From Semisulcospira habei (taxonomy: Eukaryota; Mollusca; Gastropoda; Semisulcospiridae), in NCBI GenBank assembly GCA_036245525.1, contig BTPG01000004.1, forward strand, positions 15,878,264 through 15,942,263: a stretch of 64,000 nt of DNA. Direction: 5' to 3'. Shown here one piece after another: positions 1-8,895 of the stretch; position 1 is the first letter of the stretch, and every line of letters starts with the position of its first letter. Position numbers and translations under genes: made by a program. The notes beneath the pieces were generated by a model that saw nothing but the letters and a program-made list of their open reading frames with translations, was not told where the DNA came from and searched no databases.

Positions 1-35
1 ATATTCTTATTTCAAATTTAAGGAAACACTCATCA

Positions 36-256
36 TTAACCGATTACAACCTGAGGCTGAATTTTAAAAAATGCTTACTGTCCTACATGAAGGCTACATT
101 ACAGATTACGGATTAGGAGATAGATCCACCAATTTAGTTCAAGGGTGGTGCCAGAATAGCTTGGCGCCTCAGGCGCCATGCTATTCTGGCACCACCCTTG
201 GACTATCATAGTCACATTTATTTCAAACAGTGGTGTATCAGGATGAAAAGGGTTAA
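36..256. mobile_element. H2 TTAA-bounded hairpin element
   Basis: A 221-bp non-coding element bounded by TTAA at 36-39 and 253-256. The ends are inverted: TTAACCGATTACAACCTGA on the left and TTAACCCTTTTCATCCTGA reading in from the right. The core (about 139-205) is a near-perfect hairpin whose arms carry TTCAAGGGTGGTGCCAGA and its complement around a GGCGCC palindrome. There is no coding capacity, so it would have to be moved by an enzyme encoded elsewhere. TTAA target duplications are typical of piggyBac-type transposases; that assignment is inference. Confidence 0.7.
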
Positions 257-936
257 GCAAGTGGGCGAAGAATGAACAGGGCTCGTGTGAATCTACGCCT
301 CTCGCAGATGGATGGACCATGTTCCCGAAACCGTCAAACGGTGGTTGTGCAGACAATGGGCCAGATCGGTGACGCCAGAGACTACCCGTATTTCGGGCCC
401 GGGTATCTGGTGTCGGGTATCGGCCCGCCGCCACCCCGTAAAAAAAAAGGTCGACGTATGAGCGGAACGTTAGTCGGTGTGGGATTCAGTCGTAGTTGAT
501 GGCACACTGGTTGTTTAACTCAAATTGCCGCACACTGGTTGCTTCCCTCGATTCGCTACCGCCGATAGATTAGCGATAGCGAATGTAGGAAGAAAACCAC
601 AGTGTGTTGATAGGTGAATGTCAGTGATGTCGCTGTACTGACGTACGTGTATGCTGCCAGCTCACGAAAAGGGGAAGGGGACAGGAGGTACACGAGTGGG
701 GGGGGGGGGGGGGGGTTGAGGACTGGAGGGGCGGGGGTAGGGGCTGGGATGAGGTTTTACCTAAACAGACGAGGGAAAGAAAATTCTAGCTCCGGTTATG
801 CGAAGCTGTAAGGAAATAGTACTTTAACCTTTTGACTGCTACTGACGATACCGTTGAGCGGAAAAGACTCGTAGTTACGCCCTCAAAATCGTGATGCGTG
901 ATTGGCGTTTTTACACTTTTGTCCCTATTTGTGTCA

Positions 937-940
<4 letters not shown>
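257..940. other. Unassigned stretch
   Basis: No gene recognised. It holds a poly-G run at about 700-716. At 824-850 there is TTAACCTTTTGACTGCTACTGAC, which resembles the outer end of a TTAA element; the same end occurs inverted at about 5945-5970. Its partner end was not found here. Confidence 0.4.
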
Positions 941-1031
<91 letters not shown>

Positions 1032-1054
1032 TCTTTGCGCACTGGGGGGGGGGG

Positions 1055-1152
<98 letters not shown>
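940..1152. repeat. Compound (GT)n-(GA)n-(G)n-(GACA)n microsatellite
   Basis: In order: (GT)n, a long (GA)n, poly-G at about 1045-1057, (GA)n, (GACA)n at about 1089-1110, then (GA)n to 1152. The Arg-Glu and Ser-Leu frames across it are translated simple repeats, not genes. Confidence 0.97.
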
Positions 1153-1822
1153 CATTTACCTCCCTTTGACCACAGTAAGCTCTGTACCAGCGGTACCGAA
1201 GACGCCGCTATCTTCTCACGAACCGCTGCACTATGAGAATATTATAATTGTGCCGCTTGCTCGCATGGAGTTTCCTCACTGACATACGCATTTTAATACG
1301 ACCTATTCCAGGCAGTTCGCAATATCTCCTTTACAAATCCTCTTAAATTCAAATTATGTCGTTTGAATTTCGTAAAATATGTAATACTGACTGAGACATG
1401 ATGCTTCATTGGCGCAGGTTCACAATGATGCAACCAGTCTATGACATGCTCAGTGTGTGCAAATAGTTTAGAAGGTTAAGCTAGAACATCGTGAAAGGAA
1501 CTAGCAATCTACATCTGCTGTTTCTGACGACAAGTAGCGAAGATTTCTGCTTTCTCAGAGGACCATGTTGTTTTTGTCTTCTGCTTGATCTTTAGAGCAC
1601 GCGGCGGTGCACCGTGAAACAGTATCAATTAGGAGTTATTCCTTTGAACAATGAATTATCCCACCTCATCTCCGTCTTGTTTGCCGCCAGGCGCCGCTGC
1701 CGATTGGTGTGGGGGAGAAGTCATTAAGCAAAACTGGAGGGGAGAAGTAATTAACCAAACTGGCATGACCGACCCACCAACAGTTTCCTTGCACTTCATT
1801 GCTAAGCAAACCACCTTCATCT
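1153..1822. other. Unassigned stretch
   Basis: Balanced composition with no long frame, repeat or RNA motif that I can recognise. Confidence 0.4.
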
Positions 1823-1888
1823 GCAAGAGGCACAGATGCTCATGCGTCCCTGCGGCTGCAGGGGCTCATGAGCATCTATGCCTCTTTC
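1823..1888. repeat. H1 hairpin
   Basis: A foldback of about 66 bp. The left arm starts GCAAGAGGCACAGATGCTCATG and the right arm returns with CATGAGCATCTATGCCTCT. This copy has a G-C pair at a stem position that is C-G or T-A in other copies, which helps show arm covariation. The outermost TTGC of the right arm is lost. Confidence 0.75.
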
Positions 1889-2288
1889 CTAACCGTTGAT
1901 CTCAGCCCTAATTACCTCTGAAATTTGATCTTTTTTGAAAGGTTTGACTTTGAGACAGGAGAGTTAATTAAGGAACACCCTCATCTATTTGCAGAAAGAA
2001 ACAGACGCTCATGTGCGCGGTTTGAAAGCAGGGGCCCAGCAGCGGATACGCCTCCTGCACTCCGTTTGTGTTGGTTTAATTTACGTCTGTGAATGTTTCT
2101 TACATGTATCGGGGTTTCGGCCATCACGGCGAACCAGTTTATGCCAAGACAGCAGGATTAATTACTGATCATTAGTTCGTTTTTCCATCATCGCCCCTAC
2201 CGCCTTTCACGTTTTTCTCGGACGGAACCCCAAGGCTGGTTCGGTTTTTTAAAAGACATTCGTGGCGTGTTGCCTGCGCATGCGCGGC
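1889..2288. other. Degenerate hairpin debris
   Basis: No gene. Around 1999-2045 there is a decayed H1-like left arm (GCAGAAAGAAACAGACGCTCATG) without a clear right arm. Nothing else is recognised. Confidence 0.35.
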
Positions 2289-2509
2289 TTAACCCCTTAA
2301 ATGCTGAGAAAACGTGAACACGATCCAACTGCAAGAGACATAGATCCTCATGAGCCCCCGCGACTGCGGTGGCTCATGAGAATCTATGTCTCTTGCTGAG
2401 ACCTATTTGTAATGATTCACGTTTTTTGCACGGTGTAGACTTTTGATAGTTGAATGAACAAAGATTTCAGAAAGAAAAAATGTGCGTAGAGTGGCAGGGA
2501 AGGGGTTAA
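2289..2509. mobile_element. H1 TTAA element, full length
   Basis: A 221-bp element with TTAA at 2289-2292 and 2506-2509. The left end is TTAACCCCTTAAATGCTGAG; the right end read inward is TTAACCCCTTCCCTGCCAC. The hairpin core is 2331-2396 (GCAAGAGACATAGATCC and its complement). It lies inverted relative to the copy at 48105. The right-hand TTAA is shared with the next element. Confidence 0.75.
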
Positions 2510-2548
2510 TGCCGCGTATCTGGATGCGGCATGTCTCGAAAGAGTTAA
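2506..2548. mobile_element. Short H3-like TTAA element, chained
   Basis: Only 43 bp between two TTAA sites. It holds GCCGCGTATCTGGATGCGGCATGTCTCGA followed by AAGAGTTAA. It matches the right half of the H3 palindrome, with the left arm mostly lost. It shares its left TTAA with the H1 element at 2289 and its right TTAA with the H1 element at 2545. Confidence 0.6.
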
Positions 2549-2765
2549 CCACATCACTGCCAGTGACCGGAAATTTCGTTTCTAAAATCGGTGTCAAAAA
2601 GTCAACGCCAAAGAACCCCAGCCGTCCTAGGAAGATGGAGACATGGTGGCTTTAGCAAGAGGCATAATTATATGTTCATGAGCCCCAGCCACCACCCACC
2701 CCCCCCCCCTCCCTTAAGATGTTCTATACCTCTTGCAGTTGGATCTTGTTCAGTGAAGGGGTTAA
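2545..2765. mobile_element. H1 TTAA element, chained
   Basis: A 221-bp element from TTAA 2545-2548 to TTAA 2762-2765, opposite in orientation to the 2289 copy. The hairpin (2655-2736) is eroded: the left arm reads GCAAGAGGCATAATTATATG, and a poly-C run has replaced part of the loop. The right flank TTGCAGTTGGATCTTGTTCAG precedes GTGAAGGGGTTAA, the usual H1 right end. Confidence 0.65.
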
Positions 2766-3162
2766 TTAGCTGAAAGGTCAGTCCACGCGGGAGACACACA
2801 GACTTAGAGAAGTGACTACCTTACATCATTCCAGATATCAAGATTCAAGATATCTGCGTGTATAAAGAGATTTCGGACAAAGAAATAAACGTGCTTATCA
2901 GTGGAGACACATCACTACCCTGCATGCCGGTATAGACACAAGTTCCACTGTCTGTGATGAAGCAATGAATCGATGAAACTTTATTTTACAACGGTTGAGG
3001 CTTTGATATCGTCATCGACATAGGCATTTTGTAAACCTGCCGTTGCTAACAACCAAGGAATAGCTACAAACACACACTCGACACTCTGCCTTCTCCGCCT
3101 TGCCCTCCCGACACCCCCTTTTCCGGCACCCCCCCCCCCCCCCCTCTCGTCCTTCCGGCCCG
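2766..3162. other. Unassigned stretch
   Basis: No gene recognised. A poly-C run at about 3128-3145 lies just before the LINE-derived sequence. Confidence 0.4.
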
Positions 3163-4850
3163 TCTCTCAGGACGAAGTCCTCAAGACCATAAAGTCCATG
3201 CTTATGAAAACCTGCGAACTAGACCCTCTCCCAGCATCTCTCTATCGGGACGGCCTTCCAAAACTTCTGCCATTCATTACCGACATCATCAACACATCTC
3301 TAGAGAACGGCTCCGTCCCTCCTCGACCCAAACGAACTCAAAAACTATCGCCCAGTCTCCAATCTCTCTTTCCTGCCCGAGCTTCTTGAGAAGGTCGTTC
3401 TCAACCAGCTCAAGCTCCACCTCGCCGAAAACAACCTCCTCAGTCCCTTCCAGTCTGCCTATCGCAAACATCACTGCACTGAAACAGCCCTTCTACATAT
3501 CTTAAACGACCTGCTTCTATCCACCGACTCGGGCAACATCTCCCTTCTTACTCTACTCGACCTCTCTGCCGCCTTCGACACTATAGACCACTCTATCGTC
3601 CTCCACCGCCTTCACCACTCCTTTGGCATCACTGACTCTGCTAACTCCTGGTTTCTCTCCTGCCTCTCCGACAGACAGCAGTCCGTCACCATCGACGGCG
3701 TCTCCTCCAACCCTGTCACGCTCTCATGCTGAGTTCCACAAGGGTCCGTCCTGGGCCCGGTCCTTTTCACACTCTACACCTCCCCTGTCCAACATCATCC
3801 AGTCTCACCACATACACCACCACCTCTACGCTGACGACTCACAACTACTAGACAAAGACAAACTCGACAACACTCAGTCACTACTGACTCGTACGGCTGA
3901 CTGCTACGAAGACGTGAAAAACAGGATGACAGCAAACAAGCTTAAACTGAATGACGACAAAACGGAAGCCATGCTGGTAGGCACTCGCCAGAAACTTTCT
4001 CAGCTCCCTCCCTTCCTCCACCTTCAACTCGACAGCACCCCCATCTCCCTCTCTGACTCGGCCAAAAACCTCGGCGTTATCCTCGATTCCTCTCTTTCCA
4101 TGACCAGCTTCGCCCGCCACGGCCCAGGCATGCTACATCAACCTCCGCCGCATCAGTCAGTTCAGAAAATACCTCACTACCGAAGCTGCCACCAAACTTG
4201 CTGTCTCTCTCATCCTATCTCGCATCGACTACTGCAACTCTCTCCTTTCCAGCCTCCCTCACTCCACCACTTTCACTCTCCAGCGCGTCCAGAACAATGC
4301 TGCCCGCCTCGTCCTCAGAAAAGAAAAAATCCGATCACATCACTCCCCTGCTCAAACTCCTTCACTGGCTTCCCATCCCCCAACGCATCCAATACAAGAT
4401 TCTGTCTTTCTGCTACAAATCCCTGAACAACTGCGCTCCCGCCTATCTCTCAAACTTACTTCACCCCTACACTCCTCCCCGCTCCCTCCGCTCCGCCTCC
4501 GACCCTCTCCGCCTCCACATCCCCCGCACCAAACTCAGCACTTTCGGCCCCCGCTCCTTCTCAGTATACGGCCCATCCACCTGGAACGCTCTCCCACTCT
4601 CCCTCCGTCAGAAACACTCTCTCTCCTCCTTCCAGTCCGCCCTCAAAACTCACCTCTTTCAACAGTTCTAGCATTATACCACCACACTCCCCACCCTAAG
4701 CAGGCTGTCGTAATGTATTTCACTGTTTGTGGTACGTGAGTCGTTGTCTAAAGCGTGCGCATGCGTGCGCGAGTTGTGAATGCGCGCTTAGAGTTATAAT
4801 TATTATAAGATAAGCGCATTATAAATACCGTAATTATTATTATTATTAAA
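3163..4850 (+). pseudogene. Decayed L2/CR1-like LINE, reverse transcriptase to 3' tail
   Basis: A 5'-truncated non-LTR retrotransposon read across several frames. In order: a region ending in NLSFLPELLEKVV-like sequence (about 3360-3400), the RT palm with LDLSAAFDTIDH (about 3558-3595), VPQGSVLGPVLF (about 3733-3770), the catalytic YADD box in LYADDSQLL (about 3825-3850), and a C-terminal block with LHWLPIP (about 4360), FGPRSFSVYGPSTWNALP (about 4545) and FQSALKTHLF before the stop near 4670. The 3' UTR ends GATAAGCGCATTATAAATAC and an (ATT)n tail at about 4826-4848. A TGA at 3730-3732 breaks the frame just before VPQG, and frameshifts occur near 3320, 4105 and 4320, so it cannot make a working enzyme. 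The DLSAAFDTIDH and YADD motifs and the tail style fit the L2/CR1 group; the exact clade is not certain. Confidence 0.85.
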
Positions 4851-4929
4851 CATGAAGATACACTTAGACTTTATATTGACTATCTATTGATGTACATGAA
4901 TATCTATGTAAAACGAAATACGTTCGACA

Positions 4930-5466
4930 AAAATGTTCGTCTCTTGGCTTGACTTCGCGAACGAAGATTTTATAGGAGTTGCCCACGACGTCTGCAGGCT
5001 TGTTCGTGGCTGCGGAGGCCAATCCGAGACAGGCAGGTTCGACCGCAGTGGCTGCAGGGGAAGGTATGGCCAGGGTTCTGAGCTGCGGCATCTCTGTTTT
5101 TTCTCCTGAGCCGCTTGTCCTTAAGGCTAGATCTGTGAGAGTCCTCAAAGGAGACAGCTGCCTTGTAAATGGTGGAGCGCCAGGTGTCACGGTCGGCAGC
5201 AAGCGAAGACCACTGGTGGGAGTTGGTCTTCAGCGATGGCAGGTACCAGCCGATTCAGGAGCAGCCTTGCAAGGATTTTCCCAGCAATGGACAGCAGGGT
5301 AATTCCCCGATAGTTGGAACAGTCAGACTTCTCGCCTTTGTTCTTGTACAGGGTGATAACGACTGCATCACGGAGATCTTTTGGTAGTGTTCCTTCCTCC
5401 CAGCAGCAGAGAAAGAGGTCATGGAGCTTGTTGTGCAGTGCTGTGCCTCCATGTTTCCAGATCTCT
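4930..5466 (-). pseudogene. Internally deleted LINE (RT start joined to C-terminal zinc finger)
   Basis: Read on the minus strand from 5466. It opens with IWKHGGTALHNKLHDLF, then LYKNKGEKSDCSNYRG and ITLLSIAGKILARLLLNRL, the fingers region of a non-LTR reverse transcriptase. At about 5229 it jumps straight to SLAADRDTWRSTIYKAAVSFE and a Cys/His finger (FPCSHCGRTC..RIGLRSHEQAC) just before the stop near 4980. The catalytic palm with the YADD/FADD box is missing, so this is a dead copy made by internal deletion. The last part, 4940-4992, is the element's 3' end; the same 53 bases occur alone at 56564-56616. The clade was not determined. Confidence 0.75.
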
Positions 5467-5509
5467 GGCGGTATTCAAACAGACATAATCATAGACACAC
5501 TACATCCGT

Positions 5510-5602
<93 letters not shown>

Positions 5603-5673
5603 GCACACATATACACACGCACACACACCATCACACACACACCATCACACACACACACACCACCACCACCACC

Positions 5674-5737
<64 letters not shown>
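5510..5737. repeat. (CA)n compound microsatellite
   Basis: Long (CA)n interrupted by ATA, CAT and (CAC)n patches. His-Thr and Cys-Val frames here are artefacts of the repeat. Confidence 0.97.
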
Positions 5738-5740
<3 letters not shown>

Positions 5741-5966
5741 ATCAGTCATAGAAAGAGACATACAATACATCCTACGACTGACCCACCATACACTTGCGAT
5801 GGGCATTATCGGCTCATTGTCAGTCTCACTGTTGGTTCACTTTGAAACTTTAACCCCTCGACGAAGCAGTTTGGCTGCGCTCTTTACCGACGAACAGCAT
5901 CATCATCAGCAGTAAAAGGGTTACTTGGCTTTTCTGCCCAGAGGTATTGTCAGTAGCAGTCAAAGT
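5738..5966. other. Possible decayed TTAA element
   Basis: From TTTAACCCCTCGACG (about 5848) to GCAGTCAAAGTGTTAA (about 5970). Both ends carry TTAA, but the inner sequences match only weakly, so these may be ends of two different elements. Confidence 0.35.
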
Positions 5967-6135
5967 GTTAACAGACGTTCTTCGGAAATCAGAAGTAGGT
6001 AAAAATTGCAAATGTTTCGACGAAAACAGTGGATTAAAAGCCCGGACAAACACGCGATATCGCGTGTTTGCCCGGGCTTTTAATCCACTGTGACTGTTTC
6101 CGTCGAAACACTGCTTCTGATTTTCGGAAATAGTT
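5967..6135. repeat. H6 long foldback
   Basis: The core 6027-6090 is a near-perfect palindrome: CAGTGGATTAAAAGCCCGG, a centre of ACACGCGATATCGCGTGT, and the complement back out. Pairing resumes further out: TTTCGACGAAAACAG against CTGTTTCCGTCGAAA, and TTCGGAAATCAGAAG against CTTCTGATTTTCGGAA. The arms thus reach about 70-80 bp with small bulges. No coding content. Confidence 0.75.
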
Positions 6136-6582
6136 TATAAACTGTAATGAAAAATGTTATCAATGAGCTACACTACCACCCGCTAATCAGGCCGAACTAC
6201 CCTTGTGCTGTCTGTCTTGCGGTCGATCTATCTCCTGGAATAAAGACGATTCCAAACACGATTCATGACTTGCTTGTTGGCAGTGAATGCACTAGTCTCA
6301 ACTGGACCCCCATCTTCTGTTAGCGAGATGTTTTACTGCAGGGCCCAGCTTTCAGGGGATGGGTTTGCAGGAAATTTAATGAAAGCTGACAACCGGTGTT
6401 TGATTCGCTGTGCGCGCCGACATACGGGTACTCGTCACGCCCTCTGGCGGCAAAATTAGCGGGCAGAGTGGCAGAGAAATTAGCGGGCCCGTTGATCAGG
6501 GCTTCCACACTCAGGCTCTAGACTGACGCAGAGTCAAACCCCCAGGACTGATACCGTGAAATGAGGCAGAAATAAACCCAGT
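6136..6582. other. Unassigned stretch
   Basis: No gene recognised. Two short copies of AAATTAGCGGGC lie close together at about 6453-6490. Nothing else stands out. Confidence 0.35.
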
Positions 6583-6762
6583 TTAACTCTTTTAGCCCCA
6601 AGGTCCCATTTTCTCAATTTTTTGGAGGTGTTGCGGCCCAGCGACTATGTACCAGTTGCAGGAGATGGCTTGACCATGATAATTCAAGGGTTGTGCCAGA
6701 TTAGCTTGGCGCTCATGGTCAAGCCATCTCCTGCAACTGGGATCCGGGGCTAAAAGGGTTAA
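6583..6762. mobile_element. H2-type TTAA element with clean inverted ends
   Basis: A 180-bp element. TTAACTCTTTTAGCCCC at the left end pairs with GGGGCTAAAAGGGTTAA at the right end, differing at one position. Inside, CCAGTTGCAGGAGATGGCTTGACCATGA pairs with its complement. The inner part of the usual H2 stem is largely deleted: TTCAAGGGTTGTGCCAGA has no opposite arm. Confidence 0.75.
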
Positions 6763-6775
6763 CACATTTCCGCCT

Positions 6776-6842
6776 GCAAGAGGCATGGATTCTCATGAGC
6801 CCCTGCGTTCGCAGGGGCTCATGAGAATCCCATGCCTCTTGC
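6776..6842. repeat. H1 hairpin
   Basis: A 67-bp foldback. GCAAGAGGCATGGATTCTCATG pairs with CATGAGAATCCCATGCCTC around CCCCTGCGTTCGCAGGGG. This copy has T-A at the covarying stem position. It begins 14 bp after the H2 element's right TTAA. Confidence 0.85.
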
Positions 6843-6899
6843 GGAGATACGCTTCTTTATGCCGTGTATTAGGCCAAACGTAACTCAATCTGTACTTCT

Positions 6900-7050
6900 C
6901 TGACTCTTGAACTGCAAATACAAACAGGCGCCAAGCTAATTTGACACTACCCTTGAATTATCATGGTCGATCCATCTTCTGCAACGGGTACATAGTCGTT
7001 ATGTGACACCTCTAAACTTGGGACATGCGGCTGTTGGGTTAAATGGGTTA
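6900..7050. repeat. Half H2 element
   Basis: Contains GGCGCCAAGCTAATTTGACACTACCCTTGAATTATCATGG (about 6929-6965), then ATACATAGTCG-type flank and GGGTTAA. This is the right half of an H2 element; the left arm is missing. Confidence 0.6.
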
Positions 7051-7284
7051 AAGACGGTAAGCCCCTGTAAGTTTATTATTATGTAACTAAAATACAGCGA
7101 CGGTCAGGGCTTTTGTTTTTGTTTTTTATAACCTTAGCTCGAATTTTTGGGGGTACGGTTTTCTGTCTGACAAAGGAGAGTACAGGTGAGGCTGCACTGT
7201 GGCATGGTGTCAGTACTGAAAATCCATTGAACCTCAGTTTGTTTTTAGTCGGCATTAGGAAGGCGAATAAAGCAATGACACACG

Positions 7285-7367
7285 TATGCACGCGCGCACA
7301 CACAGACACGCGCAGACAGTCGTGCACGTGCGCCACACGCACGCGCCCCCACACACGAGCACATAAT

Positions 7368-7456
<89 letters not shown>

Positions 7457-7495
7457 GAACAAAAAACAAAAATAATTATAGAAAACACGCGCGCG

Positions 7496-7550
<55 letters not shown>
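7285..7550. repeat. (CA)n, (TA)n and (CG/CA)n microsatellites
   Basis: CA- and CG-rich at 7285-7360, (TA)n at about 7368-7457, then (CG)n running into (CA)n at about 7487-7550. All open frames across it are simple-repeat artefacts. Confidence 0.96.
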
Positions 7551-7552
<2 letters not shown>

Positions 7553-7854
7553 CCGGCCTATGGGGAAAAAGGAGTGGGGTTGGTGGGTGGGGGTGGGGGG
7601 CTGGAGATTGGGGGGAGGGGGAGGAGAGGAAATGCTGGCCAGGTGGTAAGGACGCAGGAGTGATCTTCTCCTGTCAAAGCATGACGCGACCACCCCACAC
7701 TCCCATCATGCCTTAGTAATCTTCAAATCTCCTGTCGACTCTGTCTCGTCTTCCTACGTTTCTACCGACAACCATTTTACACGAGTTCATAACGAGAGTT
7801 CACAACTGAACTTGATTCGTTTGCCACGGTTTCAGACATTGCATCTTCAGAACC
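7551..7854. other. Unassigned stretch
   Basis: G-rich at 7560-7630, then ordinary sequence. No gene or repeat recognised. Confidence 0.4.
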
Positions 7855-8030
7855 TACTGTGAGCCCAAATTACATCCTATGAAGGCTGCATTATAGGTTA
7901 GGATACAAATCAACCATATTAGTTCAAGGGTGGTGCCCGAATAGATTGGCGCCTCAAGCGCCAAAATATTCTGGCACTACTCTTGAACTATCATAGTCAA
8001 ATTAATTTCAAGCAGTAGTGTATCAGTGGC
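7855..8030. repeat. H2 element, decayed ends
   Basis: Core about 7921-8008: TTAGTTCAAGGGTGGTGCC and its partner, with GGCGCCTCAAGCGCC at the centre. Flanks match the 36-256 copy (TATGAAGGCTGCATTA on the left, GCAGTAGTGTATCA on the right), but TTAA ends are not preserved. It is the last recognisable element before the anomalous block. Confidence 0.65.
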
Positions 8031-8273
8031 GCACGAAGACATTTTTCATTGGGAGGAGGAAGGGGGTCAGCGTGCCTTGATTAGTTACTTTTTCAACCTC
8101 CTTTTATGGCTATATTTTATATTTTTACTTTATTTTTCATATTCAATTTAATTTTTTTTTTTACTTTTTTAAATTTTTAACTTATGCAGTCTCGACGCGT
8201 GTGAAAAGTTCGAAAGGAGACATGCCTAGCGTAGCCTCTCTCTTGTTCTACGCTATGTTGTATGTAGAGCTAG

Positions 8274-8895
8274 TTTCACTCCACCTTACCACCAACTAAA
8301 AACTAAATTAACTATTAAAACTCTACCAAATACACACAAAAAAATCACAAACTAAATAAAAACCATAAATCAAAAAAAACTAAAAAAAATATTTTTTATG
8401 ATTTTTTTTCTTTTTCTTTTTTATTAATCTCCAACACATACCCCACCATTATTATTTTTTATTTTTTATTCTCTTTTATCTTTTCTCTTTCTTTTTACCT
8501 CCAAAAACACAAAACAAAACAAAACAAAAACATAACAAAAAATAAATTCTCTTCCTCACCCCTCACAACATAAACTTACATATAATCACTCCCCAAACCC
8601 CCACATTCTCCCCAACATCCCACATTAATCTCTCACCATAAAAAAAAAAATAATCTCTCACTCCCCCCATCAACATCCTACACAAACTAACATCCCTATT
8701 CTAACTCAACACCATTACCTCATCCCCATCCCTTTAACTCTCCACCACATCCCCAATCATACTACTCATACCAATCCCCATTAAACACCTTACCAATTTC
8801 CAATCCTCTATCTTTATCACCATCATATTCACAATAACTCCTCTTAAATCCCACCCCATCCAAATATTACTCTCCTACCCCTCATTCATCTTATA
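8274..8895. other. Tract with a single G in 622 bases
   Basis: Between the G at 8273 and the G at 8896, the only plus-strand G I find is at 8400. The first part is A/T-rich; from about 8560 it is mainly A, C and T in mixed order, so it is not a simple repeat. See findings for possible causes. Confidence 0.9.

Noticed and set aside
898..1282. Arg-Glu, Ser-Leu and Cys-Val rich frames (also at 5.3-5.9, 7.1-7.7, 29.1-29.6, 45.3-46.1 and 50.6-51.0 kb)
   Set aside because: These are translations of (GA)n, (CA)n and (TA)n microsatellites.
2331..2396. GC-rich hairpins as transcription terminators
   Set aside because: The stems are far longer than intrinsic terminators, lack U tracts, are dispersed repeats and lie in a eukaryotic genome.
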